Shown in pieces: positions 17,647 through 26,102 of a stretch of DNA of 64,000 bases (position 1 is its first letter; every line of letters starts with the position of its first letter). The DNA is from an uncultured Bacteroidota bacterium (GTDB lineage: Bacteria > Bacteroidota > Bacteroidia > Flavobacteriales > Flavobacteriaceae), in contig CAJXTX010000001.1 in NCBI GenBank assembly GCA_913060705.1, forward strand, positions 62,001 through 126,000, written 5' to 3'. The notes beneath the pieces are model-generated. The model was not told the DNA's origin and made no database searches. It saw nothing but the letters and a program-made list of their open reading frames with translations. The position numbers and the translations under genes were made by a program.

Positions 17647-20531
17647 GTCTTTAAGGCCGTTGCCAACACCTCAATAGGATGCAATGCTTTTTTCTGAGTT
17701 CCGTCTTTTATTTGATGCCTGCAACTCGTTCCGTTGGCAACAATCAAGGTTTCTTCTTCAGCAGAGTTCACCGCCTTAAATAATTTCAAACCTCCTATTT
17801 TCATAGAAAGATCATAGTGCTCTTTTTCGTAGCCAAAAGAGCCCGCCATTCCACAACAACCCGTAGCCATTAAGGTGACCTCATAAAACGGAAAGGCATT
17901 TAGAAGATCAAAGGTGATCTTTTGGTTGGAATGGGCTTTCTGATGGCAATGTACGTGAACCTTTACTTTCCGATTGCGGTCAGTGAAACGATTCAGACTA
18001 ATTTTTTCCGATTTCAATTCGTTTAATAGAAACTCTTCGATAAGAAAACTGCGCTTTTTTAAGGTCTCTACTAAGGGATCAGATAGTAAACGTGGGTATT
18101 CGTCTCGAAAACTAAGTATCCCGGAAGGCTCTAATCCCACAATAGGCAACTCACGCTCTAGATAAGGTTTAAAGACAGAAAGACTATTATTTGCGCATAC
18201 TTTGGCTTGTTTTAAAAATCCTTTAGACAAGAAGGAGCGCCCACTTTCGGCATAAACAAGATGCAACCCATACCCTAAGCTGTTCAACACATCTATAGAA
18301 GCCTTAAGTAAAGAAGTGTCTAAATAACGGGTAAACTCATCAATATAGAGTACAATTTCTTGTTGAACTACATTGGGTTTCTTTAAAGAAGCATAATAAG
18401 AGTGATAGTTGAAAGCGTGTACTTTAGGTAGGGATCGTTTTTTTGCAATTCCGAGTGCCTTCTTTAACAACAAACCTACCGGACCTTTTAAAAGGGCATT
18501 AGACAGCGTTGGGGTGAAGGCTGCCAAACGATTTAATTGAGTGCTGTAGGCAAAAAATCGGCTTCTAATGGAGTAGCCATTCTGCTCTTGGAATTGAAAG
18601 AGGTACTCGGCCTTTAGTGTAGACATGTCTACATTTGAAGGACACTCGCTCGCGCAAGCTTTACAACTCAAACACAAGTCTAATGCGTCAACAACTTCTT
18701 TTTGATTAAAGGCTTCACTTTCACTTTGTTGGGTCATGAACATGCGTAAGGCATTCGCACGTGCACGCGTTGTATCCTTTTCATCTAAACTTGCATGATA
18801 ACTCGGACACATTCCTCCTTTTGCTGATGCTGTCTTTCTACAATCCCCACTACCATTGCACTGTTCGACCGCACGCAGGTATCCTTGAGTATCAGAAAAG
18901 TCTAGGAAGGTGCTGATTTTAGGTTCTTTGCGCTCAGGCTCATAGCGCAAGTTGCGATCCATAGGATACGAATTGACTATTTTACCAGGATTAAAGATTC
19001 CATTAGGATCGAACAGTTTCTTGATTTCTTTGAAAAGTGTATAATTCTTTTCACCTACGAGTTCAGGCAGAAACTCCGCTCGAACAATACCGTCCCCGTG
19101 CTCCCCACTGAAACTTCCTTTATATTTCTTAGTCAAGCGCATTACATCCGTGGTGATCGCCCGAAATAAAGCAACATCTTCGCTCTTCTTTAAATTCAAA
19201 ATGGGTCTAAGATGTAATTCTCCGGCCCCTGCATGGGCATAATAAACTGCCTTTTGATCATACCCTTTCATAAGGGTTGAAAACTCCATAATGAAAGGCT
19301 TCAAATCATTTAATGCCACGGCGGTATCTTCTATACAGGCTACCGCCTTTTTATCACCAATCATATTTCCTAAAAGCCCTAGTCCTGCTTTTCTCAACTC
19401 ATGAGCCTTGTTAATATCCTCTCCCTGTAGAATAGGAGCTGCATAGCTTTCGGAGTGCTTTTCAATATGGAGAAGTAAAGCATTTGTTTTTTCTTCAAGA
19501 GCTTCTTCTGAATGAGCTCTAACCTCAAGCATAAGTAAGGCTTCAGGGTCATTCTCAACGAAAGAACGCGTTTCAGCGTACAACTTATTTCCCTTCGTGC
19601 AATCTAAAATCACCTTGTCCATCATTTCGCAGGTGTATAGCTCGTGTTCCATCACTATTGCTACATCTGACAAACACGCTTCCAAAGTATGGTAGTGAGT
19701 GACCACCATCGCCCCATATTCCGGGGGTAAGTGATCAAGCGCAACCTCTATTTCGGTAGTGAAAGCCAAGGTCCCTTCACTTCCACAAAGCAGTGGCGTA
19801 ATGTCTAAATGCTGTCCAGAACTTGCATCTAAACGCGCTTTAAGCAAGTCGATGGCATAACCAGTATTTCTTCTATGAATCTCTGGTTTCGGAAAATTTG
19901 ATCTGATTTCTTCACCGACTTCCTCTGGAGCAAGTAACGACTTCAATCCTTCTTCTATATGTTGACCAAATTCACTTTGATCAGTAGACGATGCTGTCCT
20001 CCCAAATTCATGGATCGTTGCATCTGAAAGTACGGTTCTGACGCGTAACACCTTATCACGTGTTACGCCGTAACGAATTGAGGTTGTTCCAGAACTATTA
20101 TTTCCAACCATTCCCCCGATAGTGCACCGATTCGCCGTAGAGGTGTTCGGGCCAAAGAATAACCCAAAGGGCTTTAGATAAGCATTCAACTCGTCGCGGA
20201 TGACTCCAGGCTGAACGCGGATCGTCTTATTCTTTTCATCAAAAGATAAAATCTGATTCATGTGTTTGGAGGTATCTACCACAACACCCTCACCAACACA
20301 TTGGCCAGCCAAAGAGGTACCTGCTGCTCTAGGAATTAACGGCACTTGATTATCTTTCGCCCAACGCACAATGAGCTTTAAGTCTTCTTCATCTTTAGGA
20401 AAAGCAACTCCCATAGGAGTCATTTGATACACCGATGCATCGGTGGCATAGATCGCACGATAGAGTTCATCGTCTAAGAGTTCTCCTTTAAACGAAGCTT
20501 TCAATGCGCTAAAAATGCTTAAACTATTCAT
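17643..20531 (-). CDS. FAD-linked oxidase (GlcD/Dld-like) fused to 4Fe-4S and cysteine-rich (CCG-type) domains
   Basis: PRAAGTSLAGQCVGEGVVVDTS (FAD-binding PCMH), GGMVGNNSSGTTSIRYG, CLSCKACASECPSNVDM, MATGCCGMAGSFGYEKEHY. Confidence 0.92.
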   Translation of the reverse strand: MNSLSIFSALKASFKGELLDDELYRAIYATDASVYQMTPMGVAFPKDEEDLKLIVRWAKDNQVPLIPRAAGTSLAGQCVGEGVVVDTSKHMNQILSFDEKNKTIRVQPGVIRDELNAYLKPFGLFFGPNTSTANRCTIGGMVGNNSSGTTSIRYGVTRDKVLRVRTVLSDATIHEFGRTASSTDQSEFGQHIEEGLKSLLAPEEVGEEIRSNFPKPEIHRRNTGYAIDLLKARLDASSGQHLDITPLLCGSEGTLAFTTEIEVALDHLPPEYGAMVVTHYHTLEACLSDVAIVMEHELYTCEMMDKVILDCTKGNKLYAETRSFVENDPEALLMLEVRAHSEEALEEKTNALLLHIEKHSESYAAPILQGEDINKAHELRKAGLGLLGNMIGDKKAVACIEDTAVALNDLKPFIMEFSTLMKGYDQKAVYYAHAGAGELHLRPILNLKKSEDVALFRAITTDVMRLTKKYKGSFSGEHGDGIVRAEFLPELVGEKNYTLFKEIKKLFDPNGIFNPGKIVNSYPMDRNLRYEPERKEPKISTFLDFSDTQGYLRAVEQCNGSGDCRKTASAKGGMCPSYHASLDEKDTTRARANALRMFMTQQSESEAFNQKEVVDALDLCLSCKACASECPSNVDMSTLKAEYLFQFQEQNGYSIRSRFFAYSTQLNRLAAFTPTLSNALLKGPVGLLLKKALGIAKKRSLPKVHAFNYHSYYASLKKPNVVQQEIVLYIDEFTRYLDTSLLKASIDVLNSLGYGLHLVYAESGRSFLSKGFLKQAKVCANNSLSVFKPYLERELPIVGLEPSGILSFRDEYPRLLSDPLVETLKKRSFLIEEFLLNELKSEKISLNRFTDRNRKVKVHVHCHQKAHSNQKITFDLLNAFPFYEVTLMATGCCGMAGSFGYEKEHYDLSMKIGGLKLFKAVNSAEEETLIVANGTSCRHQIKDGTQKKALHPIEVLATALKT

Positions 20532-21182
20532 TTAATTTTTTCTATTTAACACCCAGAAAAACAATAACAGAGGCACCAACAATGCTGCAAGTAACAATGG
20601 ATTTGAGAATAATGTTCCAGGCCTTAACAAAGCGGTAAATAAAAAGCCTCCTATGGCACCTCCGAAATGTGCTGCGTGTCCTATCCCATCATTGTTTTTG
20701 TACATTCCGTAGACAGAATACATCAAAAACCCAAAACCAAAGAGTGGTGCAGGAATAGGGAGTGGTATGGGCATAATCATAAGCTGCATTCCGGGATATA
20801 GTAATATTGAAGAATAGACTATACCAGAGACAGCTCCCGAAGCGCCAACTGCAGAGTAATAACTATCGTTTCGGTGTACCCAAAGGGTGAAGAGGTTTCC
20901 AAATATTAAGCTCAGCAGAAAAACCGAATAAAACTTCCACCCGCCTAATAAGCCATAAACGGTTGGGGCGAAAAAATAATAACTAATTCCATTAACAAGA
21001 AGATGCCAATATCCAACATGTAAAAATCCAGAACTCAACATGCGATACCACTGTCCTGAACGAATAGCGTTGATACTGAATGTATAGCGGTTGAACCACT
21101 CCTCATCATTAAACCCTTTTAATGAAATGAGTGCTATAAGCACTAATAATAATGTAGTCGGATGTGATAGTGTTTGAAGCAT
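20532..21182 (-). CDS. Rhomboid-family intramembrane serine protease
   Basis: VGASGAVSGIVYSSI (GxSG) and IGHAAHFGGAIGGF; multiple TM segments. Confidence 0.88.
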   Translation of the reverse strand: MLQTLSHPTTLLLVLIALISLKGFNDEEWFNRYTFSINAIRSGQWYRMLSSGFLHVGYWHLLVNGISYYFFAPTVYGLLGGWKFYSVFLLSLIFGNLFTLWVHRNDSYYSAVGASGAVSGIVYSSILLYPGMQLMIMPIPLPIPAPLFGFGFLMYSVYGMYKNNDGIGHAAHFGGAIGGFLFTALLRPGTLFSNPLLLAALLVPLLLFFWVLNRKN

Positions 21183-21193
21183 CGTATAGGCTT

Positions 21194-21201
21194 CAAATAT
21201 A
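21194..21201 (-). promoter_or_regulatory. -7 element (TATATTTG) for the rhomboid gene
   Basis: Matches TAnnTTTG, 11 nt before the start codon. Confidence 0.45.
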
Positions 21202-21220
21202 CTTATCTTTACCCGCCAAT

Positions 21221-22108
21221 ATGATAGCCTTCCTCGTATTTATTCTGGTACTTCCTTTGATCTATACCCTATCGTTGGCGCCCTTTTCTATTCTTCACGG
21301 ACTAGCGCGATTGTTGTCCTTTTTACTCAACACTGTTTTAAACTACAGACGAACTCTGGTCGAGGAGAACATAGCAAAGGCTTTTCCTCAATACTCCTCC
21401 AAGCAAATCAAAGAAATCTCTAAAAAGTTTTACCTGCACTTCTCAGACCTCTTTATTGAAATTATCAAGGCCATAACCTTGAGCAATCGCGCCTTTAAAA
21501 AGCGCTACACTGTAAGTGGTTTTGATCAAATAGAACAGGTTCTCAATCAAAATAGATCTGCCATCATTATGGCAGGTCATCAAAGCAATTGGGAATGGAC
21601 CTCGGCCTTATCGCTCTACACAACGCATCGTTTTTATGCCATTTACCAGAAAATAAACAATAAGTATTTTGACGCTTTTATGCGAAAAAATAGAGCAAGA
21701 ACAGGTCTACATCTTCTCCCCACCTATCTCACAAAGAAGACCATTGCCGAGCATCACGAAAAGAAAGAAGTTGGACTGTATGGATTTCTAAGCGACCAAT
21801 CTCCAACCCTTAAAAAAACTAAGTTGTGGACTGAATTCTTCGGGCGCTACGTACCCGTGCACACAGGAGCAGAAGAATTGGCACGAGAATTCGATTTAGC
21901 GGTTTTTTATATGGATTTAAAAAAGGTAAAGCGCTCCCATTACCACGCCCATTTCTCGCTACTTGCTGAGCATCCAGCGACATTAGAACCTTTTGTGCTT
22001 ACCAAAAAGTTTTTGTCAAAGGTCGAAACCAGTGTAAAAGAACAACCTGAGACCTATTTATGGACGCATCGTAGGTTCAAGCACGAGAGAATAAAAGAAA
22101 ACTCCTAG
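21221..22108 (+). CDS. LpxL/HtrB-like lysophospholipid (lipid A) acyltransferase
   Basis: N-terminal TM, ENIAKAFPQYS, MAGHQSNWEWTSAL (HxxxxE/D variant), DQSPTLKKTKLWTEFFGRYVPVHTGAEELA. Confidence 0.88.
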   Translation: MIAFLVFILVLPLIYTLSLAPFSILHGLARLLSFLLNTVLNYRRTLVEENIAKAFPQYSSKQIKEISKKFYLHFSDLFIEIIKAITLSNRAFKKRYTVSGFDQIEQVLNQNRSAIIMAGHQSNWEWTSALSLYTTHRFYAIYQKINNKYFDAFMRKNRARTGLHLLPTYLTKKTIAEHHEKKEVGLYGFLSDQSPTLKKTKLWTEFFGRYVPVHTGAEELAREFDLAVFYMDLKKVKRSHYHAHFSLLAEHPATLEPFVLTKKFLSKVETSVKEQPETYLWTHRRFKHERIKENS

Positions 22109-23502
22109 AATTCAGCGCTTATTTCACTCATCATCTTTTTGAAATCTTCAGCAAGCGCATCCGCTTGATTCTGAGTTTTAGCCTCGGTATAGATGCGAAC
22201 AATTGGTTCAGTGTTAGATTTTCTGAGATGTACCCAGGACTCTTCAAAATCTATTTTTACTCCGTCAATAGTAGAGGGTTTTAGATGCTTATAGCGCTGA
22301 GCCACTTCATTTAAAACCTTCGATAACTCTTCGTCCTTGAGCTGAAGCACTAGCTTTTCTTTGGTCATAAAATAACTTGTATAAGAAGTCCGAAGCGTTG
22401 AGACCGCAATCTCTCTTTCGCTTAACAGCATCAAGAAAAGAGCGATTCCAAGTAGGGCATCTCGTCCGTAATGATTCTTTGGATAAATAACCCCTCCATT
22501 TCCTTCGCCTCCGATCACCGCACCGACTTCTTTCATTTTAGCCACCACATTAACCTCTCCTACGGCCGAAGCATGATAGCTAACATCATAGGAAGCCGAG
22601 AGGTCTTTAAGTGCCCGTGTAGAGGATAAGTTAGAAACACATGGCCCTTTTGTCTTACTCAAAATGTAATCCGCACAAGCCACCAAAGTGTATTCTTCAC
22701 CAAACATTTCTCCTTTTTCATCCACTATAGCCAGTCGATCGACATCTGGATCAACAGCAATTCCAAAATCGGCTCCCTCTTTCTTTACCGTTTGCATTAA
22801 CTCCTGCAAGTTGCGTTCTAATGGCTCTGGATCATGAGGGAATTTTCCATGTGGCTCAGAAAACAACTCAACAACCTCTGCTCCTAAATCACGCAATAAA
22901 ACCGGAACTGAGATTCCTCCACTTGAGTGAACACTATCCGTAACAACCTTGAATTTTTTAGAACGTATAAGTGACGGATCTATCCCATCAAGTTTCTTGA
23001 TCTTCTCTATGTGCTTTTGAATGTAGCCAAGCTTTAGCGTATGTTTTCCTAACGCATCGTAACTGCAGTAAGTGAAGGCTTCATCTTTAGCAATTTGAAG
23101 TAATTTTTGACCGTCTGCCGCACTTAAGAATTCTCCGTGTTCATTCAATAACTTAAGGGCATTCCATTGGGCAGGATTGTGGCTAGCCGTTAAAATCACG
23201 CCGCCATGCGCCTTCTCATTCACTGTGGCAAATTCGACTGTTGGTGTAGTAGACAACCCTAAATCGATTACATCGATCCCCATACTTATAAGTGTATGCA
23301 TCACTAAGCCTTGGACCGTTTCACCAGAGACCCTAGCATCTCGTCCGACCACTACCTTGATTTCTTCAGCAGCCTTATGCTTTATTTGAATCATTCGGGC
23401 AAATGCGGAGGTAAACTTTACAACATCTAATGGAGTCAGATTATCACCAGGACTGCCGCCTATCGTCCCCCTTAGCCCTGAAATTGATTTAATTAAAGTC
23501 AT
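22105..23502 (-). CDS. glmM: Phosphoglucosamine mutase / phosphohexomutase
   Basis: GVILTASHNPAQWNALKLLN (active-site serine), DPDVDRLAIVDEKG, GEGNGGVIYPKNHYGRDA. Confidence 0.88.
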   Translation of the reverse strand: MTLIKSISGLRGTIGGSPGDNLTPLDVVKFTSAFARMIQIKHKAAEEIKVVVGRDARVSGETVQGLVMHTLISMGIDVIDLGLSTTPTVEFATVNEKAHGGVILTASHNPAQWNALKLLNEHGEFLSAADGQKLLQIAKDEAFTYCSYDALGKHTLKLGYIQKHIEKIKKLDGIDPSLIRSKKFKVVTDSVHSSGGISVPVLLRDLGAEVVELFSEPHGKFPHDPEPLERNLQELMQTVKKEGADFGIAVDPDVDRLAIVDEKGEMFGEEYTLVACADYILSKTKGPCVSNLSSTRALKDLSASYDVSYHASAVGEVNVVAKMKEVGAVIGGEGNGGVIYPKNHYGRDALLGIALFLMLLSEREIAVSTLRTSYTSYFMTKEKLVLQLKDEELSKVLNEVAQRYKHLKPSTIDGVKIDFEESWVHLRKSNTEPIVRIYTEAKTQNQADALAEDFKKMMSEISAEF

Positions 23503-23519
23503 AATTGCTTGGTGTTCTT

Positions 23520-23527
23520 CAAAGATA
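23520..23527 (-). promoter_or_regulatory. -7 element (TATCTTTG) for glmM
   Basis: Matches TAnnTTTG, 17 nt before the ATG. Confidence 0.5.
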
Positions 23528-23568
23528 CCCTAGATTTCAATTAAATTAGGTCCGTTAATAAGGCTATT

Positions 23569-25251
23569 ATGCGCATCACCACTATCTTTTTGAGTCTGTT
23601 GATCCTTTCAGGCTGTCAAAACCCCACATCGTCTTCTCAAGAACACTTCACTCAGGCCGCGGTTGTCAGCTCACGAATAGAGGCTTCAGAGATCGGAGCA
23701 GCCATTTTAAAGGAAGGAGGAAATGCTTTTGACGCCATGATTGCCACAGAATTGGCGTTGGCTGTTGCCTATCCTTTTGCAGGTAATATTTCTGGGGGTG
23801 GATTTATGGTATTTAGAAAGGCTGACGGAGCTACAGGTAGTCTTGATTACAGAGAAATGGCTCCTCTTAAGGCTGGGGCTAACTTTTATCTTGATGATAA
23901 CGGAAATGTAATTCGTGGCAAAAGCACACTTGGTGCAAATGCTGTGGGAGTTCCTGGCACAGTAGCGGGACTTTTCGCTGTGTACGATTCGTTGGCGTCA
24001 CTGCCCTTTGAACGCTTGATTCAACCTGCTATCGATCTTGCAAGAAAAGGAGTTGTTGTAACTGAAAATCAAGCGCGTCGCTTGGCCTATTACGATTCGT
24101 TATTCACCACCGTGAATGGACGTGTATTGACACGCTTTTCTGGTAGCGTGGCTGGAGACACCCTTGTGTATCCTGAACTTGCGTCTACTATGGAGAAATT
24201 AAGAGATCATGGACGTGATGTGTTTTACAAGGGAGAAATTGCCGAGAAAATCGCTGCCTTTATTCAAAGTAATGGAGGGATTATTGAGGTTGCAGATTTA
24301 GCAGCTTATGAGGCTAAATGGAGAACGCCTGTTTTCATTCATTTTAAAGGCTATGATCTAATTTCTATGGCCCCACCTAGTAGTGGTGGAATCACCATGG
24401 CTCAAATTTTCGGTATGCTAGATCGTCCTCTTACGCCTGAAATAGCCCTAGACAGTCCGGAATATATTCATTTGTTAACCGAATCGTTTAGAAGGGCTTA
24501 TGCTGATCGCAATCATTTTCTTGGAGATCCAGACTTTGTGAGTATTCCTGCAAACGACATGAGCTCAAGTGAATATCTAGAAGAACGTATGGCTACTTTC
24601 AACCCTGAGAAAGCCACGCCTTCATCTGAGGTTACCCATGGTGAGATCACCCCGATATTTGAGTCAGATGAAACCACGCATTATTCCATTATCGATAGTT
24701 ACGGCAACGCCGTGTCGGTAACCACTACTCTAAACGGAGGCTATGGTTCAAAATTGTTTCATGAAGAACTAGGCTTCTTCTACAACAATGAAATGGATGA
24801 TTTTAGTGCAAAACCAGGCGTCCCTAATATGTTTGGTCTGATTGGCTCAAAGGCGAATGAGATTGCTCCCGGAAAACGAATGCTCAGCAGTATGACCCCT
24901 ACAATCGTAGAAAAGGACGGTGAACTCTTTATGGTGATCGGAACACCTGGAGGCTCCACGATCATAACAGCAGTAGCTCAAACCTTCTTAAGGGCAGCGC
25001 TTTACAATAGACCGATGCAAGAGTCTGTGGATGCTGGACGTTTTCACCATCAATGGAAACCCGATATACTGATCCTTGAACCCAACCGCTTTAGTCCTGA
25101 AACTATTGAATCGCTTCAGGCGAAAGGACATCGAATTTCAGAAGAGACTAACCGCATCATAGGCAAGGTAAATGCACTAAAGATTCACTCAGAAAAAGGA
25201 ATAGAAGTTGGAGCTGATTCAAGAGGGGATGAAGCTGCTGCAGGATTTTAA
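23569..25251 (+). CDS. ggt: Gamma-glutamyltransferase, predicted lipoprotein
   Basis: LSLLILSGCQN lipobox; DETTHYSIIDSYGNAVSVTTTLNGGYGS nucleophile Thr region; GTPGGSTIITAVAQ. Confidence 0.93.
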   Translation: MRITTIFLSLLILSGCQNPTSSSQEHFTQAAVVSSRIEASEIGAAILKEGGNAFDAMIATELALAVAYPFAGNISGGGFMVFRKADGATGSLDYREMAPLKAGANFYLDDNGNVIRGKSTLGANAVGVPGTVAGLFAVYDSLASLPFERLIQPAIDLARKGVVVTENQARRLAYYDSLFTTVNGRVLTRFSGSVAGDTLVYPELASTMEKLRDHGRDVFYKGEIAEKIAAFIQSNGGIIEVADLAAYEAKWRTPVFIHFKGYDLISMAPPSSGGITMAQIFGMLDRPLTPEIALDSPEYIHLLTESFRRAYADRNHFLGDPDFVSIPANDMSSSEYLEERMATFNPEKATPSSEVTHGEITPIFESDETTHYSIIDSYGNAVSVTTTLNGGYGSKLFHEELGFFYNNEMDDFSAKPGVPNMFGLIGSKANEIAPGKRMLSSMTPTIVEKDGELFMVIGTPGGSTIITAVAQTFLRAALYNRPMQESVDAGRFHHQWKPDILILEPNRFSPETIESLQAKGHRISEETNRIIGKVNALKIHSEKGIEVGADSRGDEAAAGF

Positions 25252-25261
25252 TCGCTTAGAC

Positions 25262-26020
25262 CTAGGCCTTACGCACCATGCGCTCCTTTAATTCGCGCAT
25301 AGAATCTTTTAATTCGTTAAGTAGTTGTAGACTCTGATCTTGTTCAAGAACAAAAGTAATCTTGCTACTCACCTCCCATAGTTCTTGAATTTGGTAAGCA
25401 TGGACCTCATAAGGTTCATAATTAGGATTTATCGATTGTAAGGTCAATCTGTTGTTCATTGGATACTGGATTACCTTTTTGACCATCACACTATCTTCAA
25501 GCACCACTACATACATTTTTGAAGGTCTTAGGGTATCTAATGACTCGACAGCTCTAGCTAACACCCAATCGCCTGGGTTTAAAGCTGGCATCATACTCTC
25601 TCCTTCTACCTGAAAACCTCTATAGGTAGCGTTTCTGAATTCTTTCAGTGGCAAATCGAACGCAGGTAATTTTTGATACCAATTTCTATCTAAAATATTC
25701 TGAGGATATCCTGCCGCTGCCTTAGCCTCTACGAGTAATACATTTTCCTTTTGCTCTGAGTTTACAGTGACTACCTTCGGAAGGGTCTGAACCGATTGCC
25801 CCCCTAAACGCATTTTATCGCTCGCCCCAAATAACCAAGAGGGATTGATGTTGTGCTCTTCATAAAGTTTAGCTACTACATAACCCGGCAGCTTCGTTTT
25901 TGCACGTTCTATATCCGCCGTTGAGCCACTCAGTCCTAAATAGCTTCCAAATTCAGACTGGGTAAAGCCTAATTCTTTTCGTAAAAGGGCAAATCTTTGC
26001 GCAGAATCTGATAAAGTCAT
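25262..26020 (-). CDS. XRE-family HTH regulator with S24 (LexA/CI-like) peptidase domain
   Basis: N-terminal HTH (LRKELGFTQSEFGSYLGLSGSTADIERAK); Ala-Gly (EAKAAAGYPQN), Ser (VEGESMMPALNPGDWV) and Lys (VMVKKV) of S24 peptidases. Confidence 0.85.
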   Translation of the reverse strand: MTLSDSAQRFALLRKELGFTQSEFGSYLGLSGSTADIERAKTKLPGYVVAKLYEEHNINPSWLFGASDKMRLGGQSVQTLPKVVTVNSEQKENVLLVEAKAAAGYPQNILDRNWYQKLPAFDLPLKEFRNATYRGFQVEGESMMPALNPGDWVLARAVESLDTLRPSKMYVVVLEDSVMVKKVIQYPMNNRLTLQSINPNYEPYEVHAYQIQELWEVSSKITFVLEQDQSLQLLNELKDSMRELKERMVRKA

Positions 26021-26033
26021 GCCTTAAAAGTAC

Positions 26034-26065
26034 GGATTTATTCCGAATGAATTAGGAAATATTCC
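26034..26065. promoter_or_regulatory. Tandem operator-like elements between the XRE-S24 gene and uvrA
   Basis: GGATTTATTCC (26034-26044) and GGAAATATTCC (26055-26065), starts 21 bp apart. Confidence 0.5.
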
Positions 26066-26078
26066 AATAGTAATACCG

Positions 26079-26086
26079 TATTTTTG
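26079..26086 (+). promoter_or_regulatory. Bacteroidota -7 element (TATTTTTG) for uvrA
   Basis: Matches TAnnTTTG, 16 nt before the TTG start. Confidence 0.5.
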
Positions 26087-26102
26087 AATCAAATTTTCCG
26101 AA